From Macrostomum hystrix (lineage: Eukaryota; Platyhelminthes; Macrostomidae): 64,000 nucleotides of DNA. Shown piece by piece: positions 12,601 to 22,100 of this stretch. The stretch spans positions 16,248,501 to 16,312,500 of the forward strand of contig CATNEN010000001.1 of the NCBI GenBank assembly GCA_950097015.1, given 5' to 3'. The notes under the pieces were generated by a model. It was given only the letters and a program-made list of their open reading frames with translations, did no database searches and had not been told where the DNA came from. The position numbers were made by a program, and so were the translations under genes. Position 1 is the stretch's first letter. The number at the start of each line of letters is the position of its first letter.

Positions 12601-15600
12601 CCTGCCTTTCAGAAGTCTGCTCTGGCTCTGGAACTCTGTGAGCAGTTCGAGCAGCAACTACGTCGCTATGCCCAACACACTTTGCGCGTGCGGCACCAGC
12701 TGCAGGCATTCCGAGTGGCACGCACCACCTTAGCGCCGGGAGAAATCATCCTGCATGTTGATTACTCTGAAAACTTTTCTGCCAAATACGCCGAAGAAGT
12801 TCAGTCCTGCCACTTTGGCGGCAGAGCCCAAGTCGTTATTCATCAGGGCATCCTGTACACGGCTGACGTAAGTGACATATACTATGTGCATTATCAATAT
12901 ACTTACTGCATGGGAGTGAAATCAGAGTGCATGCACGGTAATACTATGCAGCAGTGATACATTTACAGACGTCTACAGTATGTATTCTCATTTCAGGAGA
13001 CTCCTCAGGCATTTGCCTCGCTGTCAGCTGACACGAGGAAGAAAGCAGCTGGGGTCATGGCACATTTGCGCAGCATCCTTGACTATGCCAGTGACCGTTG
13101 GTCAACCCTTCGCAAGGTCACCATCCTGTCCGACTCTCCGTCCTCGCAATACCGCAATCGGTACTGCTTGTACCTAATGCGACAAGAGATGCAGGCACGT
13201 GGCATCAACGCATGGGAGTGGCTCTTTTCTGAAGCAGGCCACGGCAAGGGTGCTGCTGATGGAGTTGGCGCCGCCATCAAGCGCAGATGTGACGCTGCCG
13301 TCTCAAAGGGCTTCACTGTAGAGACCCCTAGCCATGTCATCAGTGCTGTCAAGGAGTCTGATGATTCGACGAAGATCCTGCTATTTGAGGTAAAGTCAGT
13401 ATAATTACATTTATCATATTTTCCTACTTTTTATTGTGCCATTTGTACTTATCACACCCGTAGGTCACTAGCCGCGACATCGACCATGCACAGGCAGTGC
13501 TGGATGAGGCCACCGTCCCACCAATGAAGGGTCTATCACGCTGTCATCAGGTGTGCGGAAATGCACTCCAGCAGTCCACTGTGTACCGTGAGCTCGCCTG
13601 CCGCTGTGCAAGTGACCCCATGCAGTGCACGTGCCACGGCACCAAGGTTTGGGGTGGCACGGACACCGATCAACGCCAACCAGCGCGGGATATGACTCCT
13701 GAAGCTCCTGAAGCTCATGTGGGCAGCTACGTGGCTGTTTCGTATGAGACCAGGGGTCGCATCGACTGGTACATTGGCCAGGTCACAGCTGTTGATGGTG
13801 GGAACCTGAGAGTTTCTTACATGACCAAGCTGCCAGGTGACAGGTATGTTGTAACAGTGAATGCTACAACTTTAAATTATATTGAATACTTTCAAGCTCA
13901 GTTACATTCTGGGAGGTCATATTTACTTTGCAGACTGTACTGGTCCCCCAAACCTGATGTCCTTGATGTTGAGCGCGCGTCGGTGCTGTGGGTCCTGCAG
14001 ACAGTGCCAGAGATCTGCCCAGGGACGTCTGGCTCCAGGCGTGTTGTGTGTCAGCTATCGAAAGACGATGTGGAGCATGTCCAGTCCGCATTTGCTGCCG
14101 AAGGCTGACACTCAATTCAGCTTGAGTCTCGAACTGTCCACTGAGCACTTCATCAGACTTAATGCTACTTACACTTGCTTACACCAACTGTACTTTAAGT
14201 CCCGCGTGTTGCTTGATATGCTTGCTAAGTTCTGTTGTTATATTACTGGCATTCATCAAGCTTGAACTGCACACGCGGTGAAGCAAGAAAAAAAGGAAAA
14301 CGCATTATGGACACGAATTTTGTGAAGTAAATTAGTTTTAGTTTTTATTCTATAAAAAGCGAGCGGTATATCCGAATGAGTTATCTAGAGATAATAGCTG
14401 CAAACCTAAAAACGTTATGCACGGCTTTATAGTGTATTTAAATTACGACATACTAATATAACAAATCAAACTAAATAGCATGTTTAACTTAGAACTACAC
14501 GCTTAAAAACTTGCACATGTGTCTTTAGTTTTCATTCTGATCGAGTAATCTAGCACATAAAGCATATAGGAAGTATACAAATAGTTGTCATCTGAGCGAC
14601 GCGTCATTGTCATCTGAGCGACGGTAGTGTCATCTGAGCGACGGGTAAATGTCATCTAAGCGACGGTCTGTAAAAAAAATAAAATATTTAAGACAGTTAG
14701 GCACAGGAAAACTGCTTTCGACTTAATATTTATACAGTATATGATGTGAGTGATGATTTAAAATGCTTTCGCCAATACATAAGTAAAAAAATTAAATTTA
14801 CAACATGTGTGTATTTTTTTTGGGAAACACCCTACACATTTTTGCACAGGCTCTGCACAAGGCATTCCGTGCGGAAAACCCAAACTGCAATGACGACGAG
14901 ACTTTGCAGTACGCGATGTTTGGCTGTGATTTTGTCTTTGACATGCTGGCCCTGCTCGATTTGTTAGCACCCCTCCGTGAACTGATGGAAATCGCCCAGG
15001 TAAGTCTAAAATACTTTTTAGCAGCTTGTTTCTTCCTTGCTTCTGCGTCATGTTGCTGTTGGCCTTCAATTACACAGGACCTTCAGCAGCCCCACTGGAA
15101 AGTGTCACTGCTGTGGCAGAAGGTCGCCAGCTACTTGAAGCGAAGGTCGGAATGCTTCCGCCTTTCCGACTATCCACGGCTAGCCTCGTGCTACGACTCA
15201 ATTCGACCTGGCGGTGTATTCGACGGCGTGCCACTACTCGACGGTTGGCTGGTGACGAATGAGGGCGCACAGACGGCGTCTTCAGGGCGTATTGGGCGGA
15301 CGACGAATGAGGCGCAGGTTAATTGGGTCGCACGCGACCGCGATGACATGCAAAGCGACATTGTTAAGCTTGCTGGTGCGCTGCACGATAGCCTCACTGA
15401 GCGCATCTCGAAGTCCTCCAATGCAGCAGTTTCTGATTGTGCAGTTATGGATGCTGCTACCGTCATTGGACTGCTGGCTTCGAACGATTTCGACGTCGAC
15501 GTAGAGGCTTACACGGAGTCCCCCTCGGCCAAACGTCTCGTCGAACAAGCGCAGCGCCACGAACATCTGCAAATGAACGCGAAGTTATCGCGCAAGTATG

Positions 15601-16395
15601 TTGCTGCATACGTGGCCAGTGTGCACCAGGCGTTTAAGACTGGCAGGGGCCGTGAAAAATGGCTGTCGCCAGCCGTCTCGGAGCCAATTGTCGCCATCCG
15701 TGTCGCCGCCGACGCCGACTCATGCCGCCTCGATCTCCACCTGGAAGTCGTGACGGAGTCTGGCAATACGGTGTTCACACGCCTTGTGGAGAAGGCTGTC
15801 TACCAGTCGATGTACCACGACCCACGGCTGTTCGAGCCTGCCGGACAAAAGGCCTGTCATCTGCTGGATTTCGCGCTGCAACGCAGTGGTACTGGTGAGA
15901 TCAAGGCACACAGTTCTAAAAGTTTTAAATTGTTTAATTTTAACTCTAGGAAACTACAATGATGATCGTGTCTTTTGTCCTGTTCATTCACATCAAACTT
16001 ACATTACAATTAAATTCCGTGCTCTAATCTTGTCTTTACTTTCAGAGGCCATAGTAGAAACCTTCTACTCAGCCATGCGTTCGCAGCAGCAGCAAGGCGG
16101 CCAGTCGAATGATACTTTGGCGCAGCGGACGAAGCTTCATCTGACAATGCCGTCCATCAACACGCCGCAGATGGCTTCCCTCCTGGACGATGCTGCACGC
16201 CTATATTTCAAAGGCGACGAACAGCGCAGTCTACGTCCACATCGCGACCCACTCTTTTTTGACCCTAGAGGCCGGGCAAAAAAGAAGTATTTGGTCAGCA
16301 AGGTGGTCGACCGCCACACAACTTCGAAGCCGCGCTGCCCGTACATTGGCCGATCTGTGATCTGCGATCTGCGATGTGCGATCTGTGATCTGTGA
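6673..16395 (+). CDS. element B transposase, hAT-like, ~1138 aa, 8 exons
   Basis: Exons by splice signals and phase: 6673-6781, 7647-8640, 8727-9056, 9144-9314, 9415-9910, 14850-14999, 15078-15894, 16046-16395. All seven joins keep the frame, giving 3417 nt with one terminal stop. In order: an acidic Ser-rich start; a Cys/His region with CLNC (about residues 95-98) and RHIAHHH, resembling a BED-type DNA-binding finger; a Gln-rich coiled coil (about 246-298); and a transposase core. The core has CLTCDKST (Asp ~518), GVVADGQYIY (Asp ~587) and WDAAHYLN (His ~622, like the hAT CxxH position). Near the C-terminus is EAIVETFYSAM, with a Glu at ~1027 that could be the third acidic residue. The predicted role is cut-and-paste transposition in the nucleus. 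Intron 5 (9911-14849) contains element C; without it and one target-site copy the intron would be about 70 bp. The last ~15 residues come from a GATCTGNG-type repeat. Confidence 0.8.
6824..7264. mobile_element. 441-bp MITE in intron 1 of the element B transposase gene
   Basis: Inverted ends start GTGTAAAATACCAC at 6824-6850 and end as its complement at 7238-7264. The arms match over about 27 bp with one visible difference (C versus T). The element is flanked by TA on each side, as for Tc1/mariner-like insertions. No coding capacity is evident. It lies wholly inside intron 1 (6782-7646) of element B. Confidence 0.75.
10368..10785. repeat. left subterminal GTCATCTGAGCGACG cluster of element C
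   Basis: Plus-strand copies at 10368, 10563, 10730 (one mismatch) and 10744, and inverted copies at 10757 and 10771 (one mismatch). The last four abut or overlap by a base or two, forming a 56-bp palindromic cluster at 10730-10785 just upstream of the transposase ATG (10851). They are likely transposase binding sites and may also let the transposase repress its own promoter. Confidence 0.75.
10851..14108 (+). CDS. element C transposase, ~848 aa, 8 exons
   Basis: Exons: 10851-11399, 11475-11651, 11812-12189, 12281-12520, 12613-12867, 12997-13389, 13464-13843, 13934-14108. All joins keep frame, and the sum is 2547 nt with a single final stop. The N-terminus (~180 aa) is very basic and probably binds DNA. 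Cys-rich stretches follow (CMCMPC near residue 360; a C-rich segment near 395-410, possibly zinc-binding). The core carries ILHVDYSENF (Asp ~498), ILSDSPSSQYRNR (Asp ~579) and FSEAGHGKGAADG (Glu ~612 or Asp ~621), a plausible DDE/D set. The last ~100 residues hold a Tudor/SH3-like module (VGSYVAVSYE, then LYWSPKPD) shared with element A. The exon 1/exon 2 boundary is the least certain: an in-frame TAG at 11424 is avoided by the 75-bp intron proposed here. Confidence 0.8.
14587..14665 (+). repeat. right subterminal GTCATCTGAGCGACG cluster of element C
   Basis: Direct copies at 14587, 14609, 14629 and 14651 (the last with one mismatch), spaced 20-22 bp apart, about 170 bp from the right terminal repeat. 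Confidence 0.75.
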
Positions 16396-16510
16396 ATGCG
16401 ATAACCTAACTGTATGATGAACGTATTTTATTTCGTAACATTAATACATCATATAACCCTTAGGTTAACATAGGGTGCTTTTCTGTGTAGGGTCAGGGCT
16501 AGGGGACAGA

Positions 16511-16630
16511 AACAGCGCATAGACGGCACACAGATGGCGCACAGACGGCGCACAGACGGCGCACAGATGGCGCACAGACGGCGCACAGACGGCGCACAGA
16601 TTGTCCCTCCAAAATTTATTCCGGCGCACA
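16511..16630. repeat. right subterminal repeat array of element B
   Basis: About nine copies of an 11-bp unit, GGCGCACAGAC with variants, followed by CCGGCGCACACTC just inside the terminal repeat. The GGCGCACA core is shared with the left-end array. Confidence 0.7.
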
Positions 16631-16661
16631 CTCTGCCACCTTCCTGACTATGGCTCATTAT

Positions 16662-19172
16662 CATCGTACTGTTTGCTAGCTGGTCATATTATCTTTAGTT
16701 AATAGCAGATTGTAACAGCAGGAGGTATATCCCAGATGTTTTATTGTGTTTTGGGTTTTGATTTTTAGTATAGGGGTCTCTTCCTTGAAAAACATCTAAA
16801 AGACTTAAAGGTTCAAATAAATATATTCCAGACTAAGTGTTCATAAAATAATTATTCATTGGATATAAAGAGAGATATAAAGGAAGAGCTGTAATCCTTA
16901 GATCATTGGTAATGCCTTAAAAGCAGACTGAACATTGCAAACCAGACTAGCCAAAAACCCGCTTAACAAGTGAATATATAATCCTAGGCCTATAAAATTT
17001 TATGAAATAAGTAAACTAGAACTCGGTTACTATATAAAGACACTACCAACTCAGACTTAATACGCTACCATTAAGAGTTAAAAACTTCATATTACATTAA
17101 ATTATAAGAAAGGTTAATAACCACTTTGATAACAGCAATTGGATACTAAATATTGTATAATAATCCTATAACAAATTTAATAATAACAGTGGGACATTAA
17201 ATATATTAAGAAGCCCTAGGACAACTTTGGTGACAGCGGAAAGGATCTAAGAAAACAGCAAAAACTTTCAGATATGAATAGCCATCTTCTCTTTGTTTTC
17301 TTCGAATTTTATATCTAGTTATATGAAAAAATAATATAAAACAATAGCAGAATTCACTTGTTTCTTGTTGGGATGCTAAACAGATTTGATGTAAGAATAA
17401 TTGAAGTTGCTAATTAAAGGGAAAAGTCCCTTTTCATAAAACATAAAGTCATGATTCATTCAAAATGGTAGCAACTTGCAAGAAGTTGCTTTGAATTCCA
17501 GTTTATATATTATTATTATATTATATTATATCGTAATCAAGATGTTGAAATTTTATTCAAATAAACTTACCACATTAAATAAAAACCAATGTAATCAGCT
17601 GTAAGATACGAAATGACGCTCGAAAGCTTTTTATTCCTGTCGAAGTAAACATAGAGATAGAGTCGTGGTATTGACTTGTCGAACGTAAGCGATGACACTC
17701 GTAGACACTGACCGCGAGCGAGCGAGCATCTAACTCCGATTAAATATAACCTAACACACTAGGTTAAACGAACGAATTAACAACGCAACCCCAAATTCAC
17801 AAAAACTGGAGAACATTTTAAGCTGCATTGCAGTAACTAAGAAAATATATTAATTGACTAACAAATCATGCACCCAGTGATAACACAAAAGTTCTGGTAT
17901 TTACATCGTTACACCACTATGGCCGGGTTATCAGTTCCCAGATTTTCAGTTACGAACGATAATTTTAATATGCAAACTAAAAAACGATATTTTTTCGAAT
18001 CAAAAATACGTAAACGTATTAAAAACGTAAAATGCTTTTTGCAATATAACATCCAAATAGGTTATACACAAAAAATAGTTTTCTCTACCATGAATAGCAG
18101 CTTTAGTGCACGATCAAAATGCTGCTTACATTATACTATATCCTATTTACTAAAACTCACATTTATTGCTTGCATATACGAGTATGTTCTTGTGTGTATA
18201 GCTTATGCTATTGCACATTGCACAACATATCTAAAGCTACACTAAATGCTAAAAAAACTTACCTGTGTATAGATGTTATATTGAAAAAATAAAAATAACA
18301 TGTTACATTACGGAACCGCTACGGAACCGATTGACAGAGTAACACTGTGCGGTGCAACCTCTCCATCTCCAACAAACCATCACACTGTCGATGGCGCTGC
18401 GATCTAGTTATATCTATGCTATTCCATCATCAGATGGCAATTAAAAATGCAGCATGCCGTGGCAATCGTCCTTTTAATACAATTACAAAAAATGAGCTGC
18501 AGGTTACTCTACGACCCTTTTGAACCAAGAACCATAGCTTTTTAGTTCATTACTAAACTACAAAAAATGACTCAAATTTATTAACAAAACAAAAAAACGT
18601 ATTTAAAACGTTGCTTGATTTTTCATCTAAATTTTTAGCCTTTCCGTTTTTCTAAATTTTTTTTGCCTTGCTATAACGTAACAACTAAATGCATATGTTA
18701 GTAGATTGAGTAGATAAAGAAGTATGTTAAAACTAAAAAATAAAAAATTACGAAAATTAGTTTTGATTACTCGTTTTTGTTGCCTAAAAATATGCGAAGC
18801 AATGAAAGTTTATTTTAGCTCGTATTTGTTGAGGGGAACGGGAAAGTGGTAGTTATACAAATATGAGTAACGCGCATTTGCCAAGCACCCGGACGATAAA
18901 ATAATTTTAGGACAAAATTTTTAAACCGATTTAATCAACAAAGATAATATAACCGCGTGTAAAAAATATCCCAATTACAGAGAGGCAGACAACAGGCAAT
19001 TAAGTGTCTAACGCAGAAAATAATTCCTAAAATTCAGATAAGAATGGATGACTTAAAAAGCGAAATTTCTACGCTTGAAATCTAATTGACGCAACTACCA
19101 AAGGCCAACAGTGCAGGCAAAAATACCCTACGAGAATTTTACTTGTAGTTTTTCATCAGCTAAGTAGGGATT
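16662..19172. other. AT-rich stretch with no recognised gene
   Basis: About 2.5 kb between element B and the end of the channel gene. The longest frame (17868-18245) has low-complexity AT-driven codon use and no domain that I recognise, so I do not call it. No RNA gene or clear transposon end was found. Confidence 0.5.
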
Positions 19173-22100
19173 CTAGCCAGCCTTGACCAGCATGTAGGTT
19201 GCCCAGTACACCAGATTGAAAGCCAGGAATCCCACAGGATAGGCGAACACGAAGATGCCGTCCAGCTTATCCGGCCTGAACTGCTCGTCATCGTCGTCGG
19301 TGTCATCTTCAAAATTCATTGAGCGCTTCTTCAGTCGACACACGCCTACAACTGGGTGCCGCAGCTGCTCCTGCTGCTGGTTGTCACCGGGAACTGGTGG
19401 CAGTGACGTCGCAACCACCAGACCAGTCGAGTTGTTTTCAATGTTATCGTCTTGTAAGCAGGGCTGAAACTCCTCTGGCTGCTGCTGCTGCTGGTGCTGC
19501 TGCTGATGCTGGCAAGTGTTCATGGAACACCTGTGTCGAAAGCGTTTATTTAGGGATTAGATGAAACTAGTTTCTAACGCAGTAGCATTGAAAAGCGTAC
19601 ATACTAATAATATATAATTAACTTCACCATTTCTGCATGCATCCGAAGGCTGTGTTCAGAAGTTTACTCAAAAGACTTGTGAGCACCACTGGATCAACTG
19701 TAGCAATGCACCCAACTAAAGTACATAAGTTATTTAAAGGAGTCAGGAATCGAACCCCCTGTCCGACACCCTGACAACTTTCAACAAAGCTTTAATTACG
19801 AGTAGCTTTACATAAGTCTTCGCGAGCTGTTACTAAAACAAAACTGCCCTACATTCTGGTCCGGAGATGTTTTTTGACAGTCTGATAATAGCCGGTACAA
19901 ATCAGCAGTTAGCATGAGAACCTTGAGTTTCCCGGCTGCTGCTGTTGGGACCTGTCCGGCCGCAGGAAGTTGCCCTTGAGCATGCTCATCTCCTTGCCCA
20001 TCATTTTGCGCAGGTCGTCGCGCAGTTTTCTCTGCTCCTGCCTCCTGGCGAGCATGTTTACCAGGGCAAACTCCAGCAGAGAGCCAACAACGAAGGCCAG
20101 GCAGGCGAACAGCCAGGCGTCGATGGCTTTGATGTAGGACACTCGGGGCAGCTTCTGTGGTGTTTGAGATTCAGACAAATTGGAATCGCTCAAGATATTC
20201 AAGGTTACTAAGTGTAAGGTATGTAAAAAAAGAAAAACTTTACTGTACATTAGTTAATATTTCGCGCAAGTTTTAAGTAAGATTTAATTTCACACCTTTT
20301 TGCTTAAATGTGTATTCATTAGTTTTATTTTAATAATTTTTTTCGGAGTGAAATTTATTTATTTTTTTGTATTTAAAATAAAGCTCTTGTTTTTTTTCAA
20401 ATAATTTTAGATATTTTATTTTGTACTTTAACCAAGTTAATTTTTTTTAATAGTTATGTCTATAGTTGCCTCTTTGGCTATCAAAAATACACTTCGAATG
20501 TTTATGTACTGAACGCAACGTCTTATATAATTAGAGACCCGTGAAAAAATCAAGAAACCTTCCAATAATAGTTATAACAAATTTACCGATTATAAACCTC
20601 CAGTGATATATCATGGAAAGAAGGCCGCTTAACTCAAGGGAATCCATCACATTGACGAGAATTATGACTTGATTTAGCTTAATCGTAAGATACAGCACAG
20701 AAGGCTACGCTCGTAAAATTTCAGTAAGTAGTTAAAATAATATATATTTTAGTTGCGTTGGGATAAGAAGGTTAAGTATTAAATAAGTTGGGACCAACAA
20801 CAGGTAAAAATTAGTACAACGTTTTCCCACTGAGAGAGGGAGCGGAGATAACACCGGCAAACATCGCTAAGTCACTAACGGTCGGACCGCAGATTTGAGA
20901 TGAAAAACAAAGCCAAACTCCGCTTATAAATTGACTTAAACAAGCCGAAAATGTTTGCCGTGCACCTGCAGCAGCCCCCAGCATGAATCCAGTTTGTAAA
21001 ATAATATTTGCGTAGCAACAGGCTCTTCTAACTACATATTAGCTACTGGGAAAGCACCCGATTGAGCATAGCACAAGAAATTTGACCGGACCTCCTCCCA
21101 CCTGACTGCGTGGGCCCCTGTCGGACTGTTGATAATCGGATTTAGGAAGGATTTCTAATCTTGTGCAGCTGCTAAATCTTCAGTTGTAAATAATGCAGTT
21201 CAGAAATTAGCATTAGGGAAGCACACGGAGATGCTAAGCCTAAGCAGTGCAGAGAATAATTGATGAATCCGTGACTCAAGCCATCACTTCTATCTGGTGC
21301 GATAAGATACTCAATGACTCTAAATTATATAGATTTTAGGTCTGCAAATCTGTGGATCAGTTGAGCATTTCTGCTCCGGATGGGTAATCAGACATTTTAC
21401 GCACCACTGGGTCGATATCGCATTCGAGACATCTTTTTTTAATTTGAAATTCTGCTATTCAAATCCATTTGATTCACAGAATGTGCTTCTGCGACTCGCT
21501 GGGTCTTGAAGTTTCTGAAGGTGTCCCTTTGCTATTGAAGGTGTCCATCAGTTTCTGATGGTGTCCTTCAGTTTCTAAAGGTGTCTCTCAGTTTCTGAAG
21601 GTGTCTCTCAGTTTCTAAAGGTGTCTCTCAGTTTCTGAAGGTGTCCATCAGTTTCTGAAGGTGTCCTTCAGTTTCTGAAGGTGTCCTCAGTTTCTGAAGG
21701 TGTCCTTCAGTTTCTAAAGGTGTCTCTCAGTTTCTAAAGGTGTCTCTCAGTTTCTGAAGCTGTCCATCAGTTTCTGAAGGTGTCTTCAGTTTCTGAAGGT
21801 GTCCTCAGTTTCTGAAGGTGTCCTTCAGTTTCTGAAGGTGTCTGTCAGTTTCTGAAGCTGTCCATCAGTTTCTGAAGGTGTCCTCAGTTTCTGAAGGTGT
21901 CCTCAGTTTCTGAAGGTGTCCTTCAGTTTCTGAAGCTGTCCATCAGTTTCGGAAGGTGTCCTCAGTTTCTGAAGGTGTCCTCAGTTTCTGAAGGTGTCCT
22001 CAGTTTCTGAAGGTGTCCTTCAGATTCTGAAGCTGTCCATCAGTTTCTGAAGCTGTCCATCAGTTTCTGAAGCTGTCCATCAGTTTCTGAAGCTGTCCAT

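Larger units (their letters stand above)
9971..14832 (+). mobile_element. element C: complete DNA transposon nested in intron 5 of element B
   Basis: The left end GGGTATTTCCCAA (9971-9983) and the inverted right end GGGTGTTTCCCAA (14820-14832) match at 12 of 13 positions. The flanks are the 4-bp duplication TACA (9967-9970 and 14833-14836). Length is 4862 bp. The motif GTCATCTGAGCGACG forms clusters near both ends. An 8-exon transposase gene occupies the centre on the same strand as the host element. The GGGT ends and 4-bp duplication match element A in design. A Sola-like superfamily (4-bp duplications) is possible, but I cannot confirm it from sequence alone. Confidence 0.88.
5947..16653 (+). 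mobile_element. element B: complete hAT-like DNA transposon, with nested insertions
   Basis: The ends carry the inverted repeat CCATAGTCAGGAAGGTGGC (5947-5965 and, inverted, 16635-16653), perfect over 19 bp. The flanking direct repeat is CTCATTAT (5939-5946 and 16654-16661), an 8-bp target duplication as made by hAT-type transposases. Subterminal arrays of GGCGCACA-containing repeats lie just inside both ends. Total length is 10.7 kb, or about 5.4 kb without the nested MITE (6824-7264) and element C (9971-14832). A spliced transposase gene fills the interior. Because both insertions are in introns and both target duplications are clean, B may still be competent. Confidence 0.9.

Noticed and set aside
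17868-18245. 125-aa open frame
   Set aside because: AT-driven composition, no domain, no splice context. Likely chance.
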